Assembly: GCA_008477525.1 (NCBI GenBank) | Contig: SPDT01000005.1 | Location: 1,922,001-1,986,000 of the forward strand | Source: Hypomyces perniciosus | Lineage: Eukaryota > Ascomycota > Sordariomycetes > Hypocreales > Hypocreaceae | Direction of reading: 5' to 3' | Length of the DNA: 64,000 bases | In this document: positions 55,686-64,000 of the stretch, one piece after another | Layout of the letters: the number at the start of each line of letters is the position of its first letter | Position numbering within the stretch: the first letter of the stretch is position 1 | Notes under the pieces: model-generated | Told to the model about the DNA's origin: nothing | Databases searched by the model: none | What the model saw: only the letters and a program-made list of their open reading frames with translations | Program-made: the position numbers and the translations under genes

Positions 55686-57188
55686 ATGCCTCGCCAGATA
55701 TTCAGAAACCTCGTCATAGCAGCAGCCGGTCCATTACCCGGTCAACTCACGATCGACAACCTCAAACAATGGACAAAACTTCGCAGGGGAGCATTCACCG
55801 AAGATTTCGACGAAGACGTCACTCACCTCCTCTGCACACGCGAACAGTTTAACCAGAAAGTTCCTCGAGGTGTGTACTTCTCAGTTTCCCACGCTCCTCC
55901 AACTTCGAGTTGGGATTGTCCGCGTTTTTCTCTCGTCAATATTAATACATCTTAGTGAAAGAAGCATTGGCCCGCGGAAAGCGCTTCCACATTGTCCACT
56001 ATGACTGGTTTGAGTTCTCCGCCATCAACGAGAAGAAGCAACCCGAGAGAGAATACTCCATGAGAAGCATCCTAGCTAAGCAAAACGCAGCCAAACGAGA
56101 ACAGGCCCGTATCGAGAAGGGTAAGCGAGAAGGAGAGAGGGCTGTCAATACGAGTATGTCTTCGCGCGATTCCGTTGCAGACTATGATGAAACTTTTTCT
56201 AACAACTCGGGGCCTAGATTTCTTCCACATATATCACGACCGGACTTTCTTCCCGTACCAAATCGACCTCACTCGCGACGATGAGGAAACAGGAGAACTT
56301 GGGCAGCGATATACCCTTTGTGTAAGTCACCACGCACTCTAAGCATAGCCAACTGTTTCTCTAACTTTCGATCAAGCTCTGGGAGTCCAATGCGAAACCT
56401 CACCTCTACTGGTTCACAGCCAAGTTCATGAAGAAAAAAGGCGACAGCCAGCCAAGCTACTACCGACCCAGCGTCTGCTCAGGCCCATGGCGTCAAGAAA
56501 TGAACCACTTCATGGAGCTCTTCCGTATCAAAGCCGGTATTGAATGGGAGGATCGTGTTCTCAGGCACAAAACCATGTCAGCCTCGTTCTTCCAATACTC
56601 GCCGCCAGTGAGTGACGTTCAGTGCCTTCATGTAATGTGTAGAGACGAGACTGATTGTGAATTTAGACTGGGGGTAAACCTGTCGGACGGCGCCTTCGAT
56701 TCTGCTACGAGTATTGCCTCGAGATAAATGCTCAGCTTCGCGGGCTACCCTGGCCACCAGTGGAAGAAATTGTCACTGAGAGAGAAGTCGGAGACCCAGG
56801 AGCGAGATCGCCATCAGAGATTCAGGAGAATGATCATCTGACAGAATCAACAGGCGCGGGGATTAAAGACACAGACTCAAGGTCACCTCTATCAGATGAG
56901 GACAATGAGCACGAGAAGGAAACTATGGAAGCGGCCGATGCAGAGGAAACTGGAGACATAAGTCCAATTTCTCCTTCATCAGTCGACGCCTATGACCAGG
57001 AGATTGCTTCTCCAGGATGCAACAGCAATGCTGACGGACAACCATCTCAAGAATATGAGGATTATGAAGAACCCAAGTCTGCCCTCACATCTCCAGAAAG
57101 AACCCAAGTTTTCTCTTGCCAAAATGAAGATCTGGAGGAACATGTAGAACAGACCAAGCAACTCGACTCAGGCTTTGGGTCACCTTAG
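55686..57188 (+). CDS. BRCT-domain protein
   Basis: Five exons, 55686-55869, 55956-56153, 56218-56321, 56377-56607 and 56667-57188, 412 residues; introns 86, 64, 55 and 59 nt. Residues ~3-85 form one BRCT repeat: RNLVIAAAGPLPG, a gap, THLLCTREQF, then RGKRFHIVHYDWFEFSA with the conserved Trp near the end. A basic linker (AKREQARIEKGKREGER) follows. Residues ~128-260 form a second conserved module, beginning NFFHIYHDRTFFPYQI and containing WESNAKPHLYWFTAKF; it resembles a WGR/PARP-like region in general style, though I cannot confirm that. The last ~140 residues are acidic and Ser/Pro rich. BRCT repeats bind phosphopeptides in DNA-damage and cell-cycle proteins; a DNA-repair role is inferred, not shown. 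Exon joins were chosen to keep the frame open and consensus signals at every site. Confidence 0.82.
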
Positions 57189-57489
57189 CCAACAGTGGTT
57201 GTCGACTATTCATCATCTATCCCTCCTTTACTCATCAACTCGCGCAGCAACATGTTCTGGGCTGGTGCAGAGACGAATATCAAGGCACCAATCTATTACA
57301 GCACCTCACTCAAATTCTTAACATCCATGTTCACAAGGTCGGCGTTCGGAATGAATTGGAAGAGTGCTTTAACGGCGAAACAAACATTGCTCACATTTCA
57401 CGTCATCCAATAGGTATCTATACATCATGATTATCATCAAAGGCCAAAAACCCTTGCTTCTTCATAAATCATCCCTTGTCCACAAGTGC
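57189..57489. other. convergent 3' region BRCT gene / USE1
   Basis: 301 bp between converging genes. An open frame at 57195-57413 continues the plus strand but has no start codon or family support and is treated as UTR. Confidence 0.4.
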
Positions 57490-58617
57490 TCAAAACCTCA
57501 ACTTGGGAAACACGAAAACCAGCAACACCAGCGCAATCATTAGACCATACACCCACGCATAGAGTATCATCCTCCCCCACCATCCCTTCCCCTCCGTCAT
57601 TCTCTGCAAGGACCCCATCCGGCCTCTTGTCGCCTCCATGCTGAGTTCTGACTTCTCCATGCTGGAGCCAGCGGCGCCGAGCAGATCTTTATCCGCATCT
57701 AGAGTGGCCGAGAAACTCTTGGAGCTCTGCTTCAAAGCTCCCGCCATCTTAAGAATTGAATCCGAGATGACATCTTGCTCCACGCGCTGTTGGTCCAGAA
57801 TGGCTTCCGCCGTGGCTGTCGTCGTCTGCGGGGCTGCCGGCTTGCGGCGATTGGCAAAAAGAGCAGCGCGGGCCGTGCTGTGAGCCACAGGTTCTGAGGA
57901 TGAGGCAGTCGGGCGGGGACGTAGTGATTGTGTTGTTTGCGTAGGGAGTTCTGTCGAAGTGGTGGTAGTATCAATCGGGGCTGGTTCAGCCACCGGCGGC
58001 TCAGGCGTTGGTTCCAGTTCCGCGGGAGGTTCTGGTGATTCGGTCTCTGCTACTGTTTCTTCGACGAAGCCTTCGTTGTGGGCGGCCGATGATCTTCTTG
58101 AGTCCAAGCTCTCGCTTGGTGTGGGTATAATGTCTCCAAGGAGGTCCTCTTCATCGGAGCTGTCCTCATCCTCGTCCACAGCCACCTGCGCCTTTGATCA
58201 GCGTTATTCCATCTCCTACCCATGCGCGTTACAAACCTTTCGTAGATCCTCTAGGCGATCAAACAGCAACTCCAGCGTCTCTCTTTGCGCCTCTCTTTGC
58301 GCCGTCAGGTCTCCCTGTGTATCTGGTCTCCTCCGTGGTCCCGTTTGTTCGAGTTTCGTGAGTGCCGCCCGTGCATATTGCAGGTTCTCGAAGTCAAACA
58401 GTCAGTCAAAAGTTCAATAATTGGTTCCATTAAACATTACCGCTTCTACTCTAGTCCGCTCATACTCGCTGGTTCGCAGTCTCCGTTCGCGCTCTGGCGT
58501 GGGATGAAGAACAGTTTGCTTTAACCGGGAAAGCAGTTGCGCCAGCTCTACCGCCGAAAGATCGGGCGAGCCTCCGCTGCCATCTGCGGTAGCCGGGATA
58601 TTCGGTAGTCTCGCCAT
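57490..58617 (-). CDS. use1: SNARE protein Use1 (ER-Golgi retrograde transport)
   Basis: Three exons, join(57490..58185, 58237..58386, 58441..58617) on the minus strand, 340 residues; introns 54 and 51 nt. Use1 is the Qc-type SNARE of the ER membrane that, with Ufe1, Sec20 and Sec22, fuses COPI vesicles with the ER. The N-terminal part (MARLPNIPATADGS, LSRLKQTVLHPTPERERR, then ENLQYARAALTKLEQ across the first junction) matches the fungal Use1 start. A long acidic/Pro/Thr linker follows. The SNARE-like heptads lie at about 240-300 (ILDQQRVEQDVISDSILKMA and onward), and a C-terminal anchor, MILYAWVYGLMIALVLLVFVF, sits at about 316-336 with only four residues behind it, as in tail-anchored proteins. 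The start is at 58617; an upstream in-frame ATG at 58737 lies in less conserved sequence. Confidence 0.87.
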
Positions 58618-59668
58618 GGTGTCGTGAAGCGATTTCGGAATGGTCGTTAGACCAACAATCGTTGTTGGAAGTCGTGCAGTTGTCTCAATTACGTAGCGTG
58701 GCAGGTTCGGTGGCTGAAGCCTATTTGTATGCGCCACAGTACTTAGACGAGTGACGCAACTATAGCCAAATAATCTGACGAGGATTTCAAGTTACCAGCA
58801 GGGTGCCTGAATAATAGTAAGAGGGTCAAATAATAGACGGAAAAGGGTTGTCATTTGTGTGTTTATTATTGAAGTTGCATCAATAGGGCGAAATGAACCG
58901 CATCCAATAGCTTCTAATACCGCCTTATTGTGTCTCAACACAAGGCTTCATTAACATGTGACAGCAGCACAGGAATGTCAAGTTTGGCGCCAACGACATG
59001 GAACCGAGATGTTGATTGACAAATAAGCACATATTCACCGACTAATATATACGAAACGTCCACAAATCTTGCACATCGCCGGAACCAGACAACCATCCCT
59101 CCCAGTAATGTGCTTGTCGGTGGCTGCATACCAGCACATTCGTCCTTGCTAAACAACGCCCGCCCTAATGCTGAGTCACAACATAGCTTATTGCTATTCG
59201 GTGTCGTTATAAATGATGGACGAATCAACGTCAGACTCAGGTGGTATCGATTTGGTGTGTGGTCCATTGCTAAGCAGTGGCGCTATCTTCGCAGGCGATT
59301 CTCCTTTACCAAAAGGAACTTCTATCAATGTGACTGACTCGCGCTTCGTGTCGTTCGGGAATGTCTTCCATCCGTTTCGTGCCAAGTTCATCGTACTCTA
59401 GAGCTGCTGTCTGAGCCACAGGGAGTGGACGTATAAGGTAGCCAGGACAGTGAGAAGAGACGTCGCTACCTCTGTTAGGATCGCAGTCTGTCTCCAAGCA
59501 GTGTCGTCTCGACCAGCGGCCGAAATTCGATTGGGACATGGTGAACCCTAGTTCAGCATCCACAGACTAACTGTATGTCGGTGCAAAGTCCCAGAAAATA
59601 TCAAGCCTTATGAACGGCTTCGTGTCTCTGACTCAAGGACGGCGAGCTGACTTAGCCATGCCAGGAGA
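58618..59668. promoter_or_regulatory. USE1 promoter / CWC21 3' region, 1.05 kb
   Basis: No confident gene. A minus-strand frame at about 59400-59540 contains a hydrophobic stretch (EVATSLLTVLATLYVH) that could be the last exon of a tiny membrane protein, but no start or upstream exon is apparent. Confidence 0.4.
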
Positions 59669-60217
59669 CTAGTCCTTATCCTCCTCCTTCTTTGCCAGCG
59701 ATTCCTGAAGTCTCTCCTCCTGTCTTTTCCAATGGCTTCCCTCTTCGTATTCGGAGCTGATCTTGAGAGCCTTTCTCAATCGTTCACTCTCTTTGATCTT
59801 CGCATCCGCCATCTCGTGGACTTGGTGCTCCTTAAACGTTTTCCTTGGTCCGTTGCCCTTCTTATTCGAGTTCATTTCCGCAAGCAATTTCTTTCGGAGT
59901 TCATCACAGCGGCGCTCTATTTCCTCTTCTTCAACTCTAAAGTACGATTAGCGCATAACAACTTCGTATGATTCATGATCATCTTACTCTTCCTCTTCGA
60001 GCTGGTCTCTCAAATCAAACACCTTGACCTCAACCTCCCTCTTCCGATCATGTTCTAGAATTGCTTTATCGGGCTGTCGCTGTTTGTGTCGTAGACTGTC
60101 CAGGTCTTTGGGGTACGGGGCGCCGTAGTCGCGTGGTTTGATGTGGGCGAGGTTTCGTTGGACATATCCGGAGGTACCACTACCTCGCGGTGTAGAGAGG
60201 CCAACGTTGTCAGACAT
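59669..60217 (-). CDS. cwc21: pre-mRNA-splicing factor Cwc21
   Basis: Two exons, join(59669..59936, 59988..60217) on the minus strand, 165 residues; the 51-nt intron has a GTAAGA donor and TTTAG acceptor. Cwc21 (related to the N terminus of human SRRM2/SRm300) is a spliceosomal protein bound near Prp8 and Snu114 in the active complex. The N-terminal [20 protein letters not shown] segment is the most conserved feature and fixes the start at 60217, even though the frame is open further upstream. The cwf21 helix follows ([20 protein letters not shown], about 71-90, restored by splicing), with Glu/Arg/Lys-rich coiled-coil sequence to the end. It is divergent from CDC123, 383 bp away, with which it probably shares a promoter region. 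Confidence 0.93.
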
Positions 60218-60600
60218 TATGGCTGTGTTTTGATTCTGTGAAGTGTTCTTGGGCGTGATTTGGGTCACAATCCACTTTCTCGTTGGGAAAGGTTGGATGA
60301 GAAGGGATGCTTCGATGACGGCTGTTGGTGAGAAGAGTATGGAGTAAGCATAGTTGTATTCAGCCCCACTGTGGCTGGTGTACTTCAACATTTTGGCGGT
60401 GAACCAACCACACGCGATAAGGGGTGGCAGAATTGATAATGGAGGGGTATTCCGGCTCTCAGATCCTTACCCTGAATTGAGTCATGAGAATCAAGCCTTG
60501 GATAGAAAACTCATGTAAGTGGGAGGTCTTCATTCAACTATAGAAAACTTTTGCATAGCTTGGTTATATATCCGTGACTCGAGTCCGGGTATTTTCAACA
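60218..60600. promoter_or_regulatory. divergent promoter region CWC21 / CDC123
   Basis: 383 bp between divergent starts. No motif stands out by eye. Confidence 0.45.
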
Positions 60601-61839
60601 ATGCCGCATCTGCCTGGCACCTCAAAAGATGATGGGGAACTAGTCTTTCCTCCCGTCACTAAAGATCACATTCAGAACTGCTCCTACGACGCCTGGTTTC
60701 CCAAATATCAGAGTTTATGCTTGAAGTCACGGATCATCCCCCTCCCGCAATCGTTTGTCTCATATCTTCACGAAGACGGTATCATTCTGGCAGACGATGA
60801 TGAAAACGATGCAAATGAGCCGGAGGACGAAGAATGGTCGAGTTCGGGAGCAACAAGGACGCAACCTCAGCCAGAGTCTTCAGACGATGAAGACGAGGAA
60901 GAAGAGGAACCTCGTATACCACCGAACAAACGATTCCCTGAGACACACAACATTATCAAAGAAAAGATTGATGAACTCGGCGGGGCCGTTGTGCCTAAGC
61001 TGAATTGGTCATCACCAAAGGACGCCACATGGATATCAGCACATCAAAACACCCTCAAGTGTACCACTCCCAACGACATATATCTCCTACTCAAGTCCTC
61101 TTCGTTCGTCTCCCACGACCTCCTCCACGCCTTTGATGACTGCACCGACGGCCCACTGGCACGACCGTTTGCACCAGTCCTTGTCCTTCGGCCTTTCTTC
61201 ACCCCCCATGTCGCCCTCGAGTTCCGCTGCTTCGTGAAACATCGATCGCTCATTGGTATCACACAACGTGATCTCAACTACTACGCCTTTCTCGAAGAAC
61301 TTCGCCCGAAGCTTTGGAAGACGATCCGGACATTCTTCCGACAGAAGCTGAGGCTCAGCTTTCCCGATCCCTGTTTTACCTTTGATGTCTACATCCCTGA
61401 GAACCCCTTAGCCGATGACGGTCTCGGCAAGGTCAGGCTAATAGACATCAATCCATGGGCTCCCCGCACAGACAGCCTGTTGTTCTCATGGGAGGAACTC
61501 CTCCAAACTGAAGTCGAGAGACCTCTATATGGATCTACCTCCAGCAGACATGAGACAGAAGAAAGCGGCGGGGAAACAACAGCTGATGAGATGGATGACT
61601 ACCCGAGCACTGAATATCGATCAGACCAGCAACCAGAATTCAGAATTGTTGAAAAGAACAGCGCATCGGCATACAACTTTAGTTCGGCGCAATACTCGGC
61701 GCATAAACTTCCTAAGGAGGTTGTCGATGCTAGTCTTGCAGGGGAGGGAGGATTGCGAGAGTTTGCTCAGATGTGGAAAGAGATTACAGAGGGACGAGCA
61801 GAGGGGGTTTGGCAGCAGCCCGGGGGAAGCAGCACTTAG
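60601..61839 (+). CDS. cdc123: eIF2 assembly factor Cdc123 (D123 family)
   Basis: Intronless, 412 residues. Cdc123 is an ATP-grasp protein that assembles eIF2 by joining its gamma subunit to alpha, and so controls translation initiation and growth at START in yeast. The N-terminal part has YDAWFPKYQSLCLKSRIIPLP, typical of D123. An acidic low-complexity insert (SSDDEDEEEEEP) lies at about 95-110. Family marks follow: GAVVPKLNWSSPKDATWI, VLVLRPFFTPHVALEFRCFV and LIDINPWAPRTDSLLFSW, where the DxN pair coordinates Mg-ATP in ATP-grasp enzymes. The start is taken at 60601 (MPHLPGTS); nothing upstream in frame has an ATG. The ~80-residue tail is acidic and less conserved. All active-site stretches appear intact. 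Confidence 0.95.
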   Translation: MPHLPGTSKDDGELVFPPVTKDHIQNCSYDAWFPKYQSLCLKSRIIPLPQSFVSYLHEDGIILADDDENDANEPEDEEWSSSGATRTQPQPESSDDEDEEEEEPRIPPNKRFPETHNIIKEKIDELGGAVVPKLNWSSPKDATWISAHQNTLKCTTPNDIYLLLKSSSFVSHDLLHAFDDCTDGPLARPFAPVLVLRPFFTPHVALEFRCFVKHRSLIGITQRDLNYYAFLEELRPKLWKTIRTFFRQKLRLSFPDPCFTFDVYIPENPLADDGLGKVRLIDINPWAPRTDSLLFSWEELLQTEVERPLYGSTSSRHETEESGGETTADEMDDYPSTEYRSDQQPEFRIVEKNSASAYNFSSAQYSAHKLPKEVVDASLAGEGGLREFAQMWKEITEGRAEGVWQQPGGSST

Positions 61840-62227
61840 AGGGGAAAACCCTCTGCAAAAATAAAAATAAAAATGAAAATGAAAATAAAAGATAAAAATC
61901 AAGCTTGGTGAAGAATAAAATTGTTCACCTCAACCTCAGCTCAAAGTGAACTGATGATTGCTATTGTCAACAACAGCCTAATGGGCACAATAGTGACATA
62001 CAGTGTGAAACACGACAATAGCCCAATATGGCACTGTAATTGTATGGGCAACCCACGCGAACAATAGCACCGCTTTTCGCGCGCCAGATTTCTGCAGCTG
62101 CTCCCAGCTGGTGCCAATCTCGACCAGCTCACCTCACTCATCAACTCACTTACACGCGACAACAACATTTTGAGACCAACTTTTGCAACGATTGCAGGAC
62201 AACCGAAAAAGAAAAACATTGCCAGCG
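61840..62227. promoter_or_regulatory. CDC123 3' region / DUF3716 gene promoter
   Basis: 388 bp between two plus-strand genes. An A-rich tract of AAAATA/AAAATG units (61858-61896) follows the CDC123 stop. No gene seen. Confidence 0.4.
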
Positions 62228-63489
62228 ATGCCATCCCGAGGCAGAGTCAACAAGGTGACGAAGCCTACCGCTGGGCCTGGAGCCCGACGTGGTAGTCGAC
62301 GATCGTCTCTATCAGCTGCTGCCCAAGAGCAGCTTGAGCAGTTCGCCCAAAAGGCCAATTCAAACGTCCCCCACGAGGCTGGTCCTCTGGACGCGGCGAT
62401 CCACGAGAATGAAGTTGACGACAACGCTTTCGAGGACTCAGTCAGTCTGAGCGCTGCCAATATGCTTGCTAACGGCGCTGCAATTACATCTGTGCACGCC
62501 TCTCTCCCTCCCCTTGTCTCAACAGACGACGACTTCCAGCTCGACCACCAGATGCCCGATGGATCATCCCCGGAGGAGACCGCGCCAGAAGCTCGAACTG
62601 CGGCAGATGTGGCCTTTGCAGCATACGGCGACCTAGTCAAGATCGATAGTGCGCTCTGCAAGAAAATCGCCGGAGAAGTCGCCCTGCGTGAGCCCACCCA
62701 GCGCCGCCATGATCAGAAGCTCAACATTGAGCGCCGTAGTAACGTCGAAGCTTTGCTGGCTCATGTGACCGGCGAGCCTGCGCCGAGGCCGTGCAAGAAC
62801 TGCCACAAGGGCCATGGCCCGTGGACGCAGTGCATTGTGTACGACGGCCAGATGTGTGGGAGCTGCACCAATTGTTGGTTCAATGCGAGTGGCTCTCGGT
62901 GTACGTTTCATGGTAAGTCATATTTCTTTGCCGGCAACGCCGCACGTTGAGAAACGTGGCGGAACATGTTGGTTTCGTCTCGTCTCATGTCAAAAGGGGG
63001 AACGGAAACTAACATGACTTGTCAGAGAACAATCACCCACAGCCGCAAGCCATGTATGCAGCTCCAGTGGCCACCCCTGCACCTGGCGTGATGGCATATC
63101 AATCCGCCGCCACGGTGCCCTCCACCGCTTCCATCAATGTCGCCATCACGGCAGAGATGGACCACTGGGGCATATCTGAGCCGACCAAGCAATTGATCAC
63201 CCAGGCCATGGGTGACGTGGCGACGTTCTCCCGAAGAGATCGATTTCTCGCAAGGATCGAGGCCGCAGCTAAGGAGCTCGGCATGCGAATTGCAGAGTAT
63301 GAAGACTACCTTCGGACTCCCGAGGGCATGGCCGAACAGGCCACAGCCCTAGAACGAGAGAATGGCCAGGGCCAAGACCAAGACCAGGACCAAGACCGGG
63401 ATCAAAATCTGAGTCAAGAGCAGGACCAGACCCAAGCCACTGAAGCCTCAATGGGAGACGCACATTCACAGGATGGAGTGCTGCCCTAG
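62228..63489 (+). CDS. DUF3716 cysteine-rich domain protein
   Basis: Two exons, 62228-62912 and 63026-63489, 382 residues; the 113-nt intron (GTAAGT donor, GTCAG acceptor) lies right behind the cysteine domain, joining RCTFHE to NNHPQPQ. The N terminus is basic (MPSRGRVNKVTK, RRGSRRSS). The cysteine-rich module occupies about residues 187-228: PCKNCHKGHGPWTQC, CGSCTNCW and RCTFH, the pattern of fungal DUF3716 (PF12511), presumed zinc binding and found in many filamentous-fungal proteins of unknown role. A short helical region after the intron (RRDRFLARIEAAAKELGMRI) is followed by a Gln/Asp tandem tract (GQDQDQDQDRDQ) near the C terminus. Function is unknown; nuclear location is suggested by the basic start only. 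Confidence 0.85.
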
Positions 63490-64000
63490 GTTATCAGCGT
63501 CGAGAACCTAGACTCAGACATCCCTTGCTGCTGTCTCATTCGAAGATGCAGTAGGCTTTTGACGACTGGAACAGGCCACCACCTCGAAACCGCACAGTCA
63601 TTTGGCTACAGCGCTTAACGAGCGCTCACGAAATTAACATGAAAAAAAAAGTTTAACAAAAAAAGGTTGGTGAGTGATGGACACATTCCAAGCCAACCTT
63701 GGTGACTCCCCGTGCTGACACCATGAATCTGGTTAGGTTCTTAAGCTATTGATGAGATTTGACTAGTCCTTTTGAGAAGGATGCTCAAGTCAAGTACACT
63801 TGCAGACGCTCTGCGGTATCTTTTGTGATTTTCTGTTGGATCTTGAAGCACGGCCACAGTACACATCAACGTGTAACATATCTTGGCCTATAAGACTCAA
63901 CCAACTCGGACAAGTCACAACAATCCACGACAAAAGACCTCGGCAACATAGCCGAATACAAATACCCAAAAAAAAAGCGGCAAGCTTCGGAAAAGCAGCC
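63490..64000. other. 3' end of window, no gene identified
   Basis: 511 bp after the DUF3716 stop. UTR-like and A-rich. A gene could begin beyond the right edge. Confidence 0.4.

Noticed and set aside
57195..57413. Open frame after the BRCT gene stop
   Set aside because: No ATG start, no splice path that extends the BRCT protein, and no recognisable motif.
59400..59545. Possible last exon of a tiny membrane protein (minus strand)
   Set aside because: A hydrophobic stretch and an acceptor-like CTAG exist, but no start codon, upstream exon or known family could be found.
1..64000. tRNA, rRNA and CRISPR arrays
   Set aside because: GGTTCGA-type B boxes were looked for by eye; the few partial matches (for example near 16872 and 11600) lack the rest of a cloverleaf. 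No regular spaced repeats were seen.
1..64000. A secondary-metabolite or defence gene cluster
   Set aside because: No polyketide or peptide synthase, terpene cyclase, P450, transporter or NLR-type gene is present; trpC and OAT are primary metabolism and unlinked.

Overview
The window is nuclear DNA of a filamentous ascomycete (Pezizomycotina). Supporting signs are many short introns (mostly 50-65 nt, GTAHGT-like donors, CTAAC/CTGAC branch points), a trifunctional trpC gene (glutamine amidotransferase, IGP synthase and PRA isomerase in one chain), an ATG1 with the filamentous-fungal layout, a DUF3716 protein and a GT22 Gpi10. A Sordariomycete, perhaps hypocrealean, is my guess from gene style and from the abundant intergenic TACGGAGTA motif; the sequence does not prove it. 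I see no tRNA, rRNA or CRISPR array.

Layout. 1-3.7 kb is an AT-rich, gene-poor island with two related inverted-repeat elements (1296-1985 and 3014-3415), two foldback hairpins and a CT-rich microsatellite. 3.75-22.3 kb is a dense housekeeping block: UTP3/SAS10 (+), COG1 (+), a peroxisomal enoyl-CoA isomerase/hydratase (-), RPA49 (-), the 25-residue ribosomal protein RPL41 (-), an FHA-domain Mek1-type kinase (+), a zeta-toxin-fold P-loop protein (-), a Zn2Cys6-like protein (-) and ATG1 (-). 22.3-30.8 kb is mostly non-coding: 4.4 kb of microsatellites and short motifs upstream of ATG1, then a PUA/ASCH-like protein (-) and an unusual class I aminoacyl-tRNA-synthetase-like gene (-) whose reading frame is broken once. 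30.8-39.8 kb holds ornithine aminotransferase (-), GPI10 (+) and a Sac7/Bag7-type RhoGAP (-). 39.8-45.5 kb is accessory-looking: AT-rich sequence, a decayed gene fragment, and one gene for a small cysteine-rich secreted protein (+). 45.5-63.5 kb is dense again: TIM9 (+), NUP188 (-), trpC (+), a BRCT protein (+), the SNARE USE1 (-), CWC21 (-), CDC123 (+) and a DUF3716 protein (+).

Most genes are unlinked core functions: ribosome biogenesis and transcription by Pol I (UTP3, RPA49, RPL41), translation initiation (CDC123), splicing (CWC21), nuclear pore (NUP188), Golgi/ER traffic (COG1, USE1), mitochondrial import (TIM9), GPI anchors (GPI10), autophagy (ATG1), Rho signalling, meiosis (Mek1 type) and amino acid metabolism (trpC, OAT). 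No biosynthetic cluster is evident. The least explained items are the frame-broken synthetase-like gene, the secreted 8-cysteine protein, the Zn2Cys6-like protein with its cluster far from the N terminus, the mini-transposons of the left edge and the short palindromic motif scattered through the intergenic DNA. Exon boundaries given here were read by eye from splice consensus plus reading-frame and family continuity; no alignment was run.
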